Source: Archivesica marissinica
Taxonomy: Eukaryota > Mollusca > Bivalvia > Venerida > Vesicomyidae
Length of the DNA stretch: 64,000 nt
Direction of reading: 5' to 3'
NCBI GenBank assembly: GCA_014843695.1
Contig: CM026387.1
Location: 76,699,548-76,763,547 of the forward strand
The notes below the pieces were generated by a model, which had not been told where the DNA came from, searched no databases, and was given only the letters and a program-made list of their open reading frames with translations. This document shows, piece by piece, positions 61,810-64,000 of this stretch (position 1 is the first letter of the stretch; each line of letters begins with the position of its first letter). A program made the translations under genes and the position numbers.

Positions 61810-62045
61810 AAAAGTAACTTAGAACTTTACATTCAAGCCACATGTTATAACTTAGAACGTTACATTCAAGCCACATGTTATAACTTAGAACATTACATTC
61901 AAGCCACATGTTATAACTTAGAACTTTACATTCAAGCCACATGTTATAACTTAGAACGTTACATTCAAGACACATGTTATAACTTAGAACTTTACATTCA
62001 AGCCACATGTTATAACTTAGAACGTTACATTCAAGACACATGTTA
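61810..62045. repeat. Minisatellite, 33-bp unit x7
   Basis: Copies of TTAGAACGTTACATTCAAGC, CACATGTTATAAC. Eleven codons per unit, hence open on the minus strand. Confidence 0.95.
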
Positions 62046-62104
62046 ATATCGTTATTGGATATGTATGTATGTTCCATAAATGTCAAACCCATTGCAGGGA
62101 CCTA

Positions 62105-62272
62105 GACATGTTTTCCTGGGCAGGCTTAGCCAACCTAAGTGGTTAACCAGTACTAAGCAATGTGTGTGAGGTGCCTTGCTCACTGACACTACATACGTGG
62201 CCTGATCGAGTATCGAACCCGGGACCGTTCGATTCCAAATCCGACGCTCTACCACTGGACCAAGGATGCCAC
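62105..62272 (-). mobile_element. SINE family 5 copy
   Basis: Minus strand starts GGCATCCTTGGTCCAGTGGT (A box TGGTCCAGTGG) with B box GGTTCGATACT. The body has a GGTTAACCACTTAGG segment and CCTGCCCAGGAAAACATG. The anticodon arm does not pair properly, so it is not a working tRNA gene. Confidence 0.75.
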
Positions 62273-62273
62273 A

Positions 62274-62579
62274 TGGATAATATGCTTCGATAAGCAAAGA
62301 TTACATATTTTACTTAAGTCCAAGTCCATACTTGAAGATTTTCGCGAAACCAGCGCTAAATCTGTGGGAAATGTATATTTAGATAGATTTGATGGAGAAA
62401 CTATAGTTCCATCTTAACTAGATAACAGTCCTCTTTAATCTGCTGGAAGGTATATTCAGTTCACTTTATTGCCACTTTCCTATGAACAGAATCTAGGTGA
62501 TAGTCTGCCTGTACAAGTATTTGCTACTACATGTACATTATTCTTAAGTGGTTATAGAATTATGTTGTTCTATATCTAG
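62274..62579. other. No gene seen
   Basis: Unique-looking spacer between the SINE and the final array. Confidence 0.55.
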
Positions 62580-64000
62580 TGATTGACTGGTTATAATATT
62601 ATTGTCGCCAGCATGAAGTGACGGACTGGTCTGTGTTGTAGAATATGCTAGACTGGTTATAATATCATTGTCACCAGCATGAAGTGACGGACTGGTCTGT
62701 GTTGTAGAATATGCTAGACTGGTTATAATATCATTGTCGCCAGCATGAAGTGACGGACTGGTCTGTGTTGTAGAATATGCTAGACTAGTTATAATATCAT
62801 TGTCGCCAGCATGAAGTGACGGACTGATCTGTGTTGTAGAATATGCTAGACTGGTTATAATATCATTGTCGCCAGCATGAAGTGACGGACTGGTCTGTGT
62901 TGTAGAATATGCTCGACTGGTTATAATATCATTGTCGCCAGCATGAAGGACGGACTGGTCTGTGTTGTAGAATATGCTAGACTGGTTATAATATCATTGT
63001 CGCCAGCATGAAGTGACGGACTGGTCTGTGTTGTAGAATATGCTAGACTGGTTATAATATCATTGTCGCCAGCATGAAGTGACGGACTGGTCTGTGTTGT
63101 AGAATATGCTGGACTGGTTATAATATCATTGTCACCAGCATGAAGTGACGGACTGGTCTGTGTTGTAGAATATGCTGGACTGGTTATAATATCATTGTCG
63201 CCAGCATGAAGTGACGGACTGGTCTGTGTTGTAGAATATGCTAGACTAGTTATAATATCATTGTCGCCAGCATGAAGTGACGGACTGATCTGTGTTGTAG
63301 AATATGCTAGACTGGTTATAATATCATTGTCGCCAGCATGAAGTGACGGACTGGTCTGTGTTGTAGAATATGCTCGACTGGTTATAATATCATTGTCGCC
63401 AGCATGAAGGACGGACTGGTCTGTGTTGTAGAATATGCTAGACTGGTTATAATATCATTGTCGCCAGCATGAAGTGACGGACTGGTCTGTGTTGTAGAAT
63501 ATGCTAGACTGGTTATAATATCATTGTCGCCAGCATGAAGTGACGGACTGGTCTGTGTTGTAGAATATGCTGGACTGGTTATAATATCATTGTCACCAGC
63601 ATGAAGTGACGGACTGGTCTGTGTTGTAGAATATGCTGGACTGGTTATAATATCATTGTCGCCAGCATGAAGTGACGGACTGGTCTGTGTTGTAGAATAT
63701 GCTAGACTGGTTATAATATCATTGTTGCCAGCATGAAGTGAAGGACTGGTCTATGTTGTAGAATACGCTGGACTGGTTATCGTGCCATTCTCATCAGCAT
63801 GAAGTGACAGACTGGTCTGTGATGTAGAATTTGCTGGACTGGTTATCATGCCATTCTCATCAGCATGAAGTGACAGACTGGTATGTGATGTAGAATACGC
63901 TGGACTGGTTATCGTGCCATTCTCATCAGCATGAAGTGACGGACTTAGTGGTGTTGTTGAATTTGCTGGACTGGTTATCGGGTCATTCTCATAAGCTTCA
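62580..64000. repeat. Minisatellite, 66-bp unit, at least 21 copies
   Basis: Copies of AGACTGGTTATAATATCATT, GTCGCCAGCATGAAGTGACG, GACTGGTCTGTGTTGTAGAA, TATGCT. A block of seven units with the same private variants (CATGAAGGACGG at about 62944 and 63405) occurs twice. The last units diverge (GTGCCATTCTCATCAG). Runs off the window end. Confidence 0.96.

Noticed and set aside
62200..62272. Functional tRNA gene on the minus strand
   Set aside because: The anticodon stem does not pair properly and the SINE body follows.

Overview
The window looks like nuclear DNA of an animal, most likely a marine bivalve or another mollusc. It has split genes with GT-AG introns, tRNA-derived SINEs, MITE-like DNA transposons, decayed retroelements and two 1000-N scaffold gaps (518-1517 and 38034-39033). 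Species-level identification is not possible from the sequence alone. Two genes can be supported, both on the minus strand and both incomplete. About 35 kb of the roughly 62 kb of real sequence is tandem repeat: more than twenty arrays with different units, from 16 bp to 99 bp. Nearly all long open reading frames here are these arrays being read through, not genes.

Gene 1 is CEP290, the ciliary transition-zone coiled-coil protein. Twelve consecutive internal exons run from 34632 down to 7998 and join without frame error into 1614 nt (538 codons), matching the middle of the vertebrate protein in order and almost without gaps. Neither the start codon nor the stop codon is present: the upstream exons should lie beyond the repeat block starting at 34.9 kb, and the downstream exons beyond the array and gap at 0.5-8 kb. 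Its introns hold most of the satellites, SINEs and MITEs.

Gene 2 is a secreted or membrane-anchored Ly6/uPAR (three-finger) family gene. It has a signal-peptide exon at 55.7 kb, then exons for one complete LU domain and the first exon of a second one (down to 51287). One exon of the first domain is present as four tandem 95-bp copies, each with its own acceptor and donor. The rest of the gene is missing: a 12-kb array of 35-bp units and then a scaffold gap follow. CEP290 exons resume on the other side of the gap, so either this gene is nested in a CEP290 intron or two loci were joined at the gap.

Layout: 1-517 end of a Ty3/Gypsy-like element; 518-1517 gap; 1.5-8.0 kb array of 57/54-bp units interrupted by a hAT-like element; 8.0-34.6 kb CEP290 exons with repeat-filled introns; 34.9-38.0 kb 21-bp array; 38.0-39.0 kb gap; 39.0-51.2 kb 35-bp array with higher-order structure; 51.3-55.7 kb Ly6-like gene; 56.6-57.2 kb decayed retroelement; 57.2-64.0 kb gene-free sequence with minisatellites, SINEs, a piggyBac-like MITE and a final 66-bp array.

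The most unusual pattern is that tandem duplication repeatedly involves splice sites. Two CEP290 arrays begin at a 5' splice site and carry a donor-like sequence in each unit, a third CEP290 exon has a decayed copy of its 3' end in the next intron, and the Ly6-like gene has a whole exon with both splice sites repeated four times.
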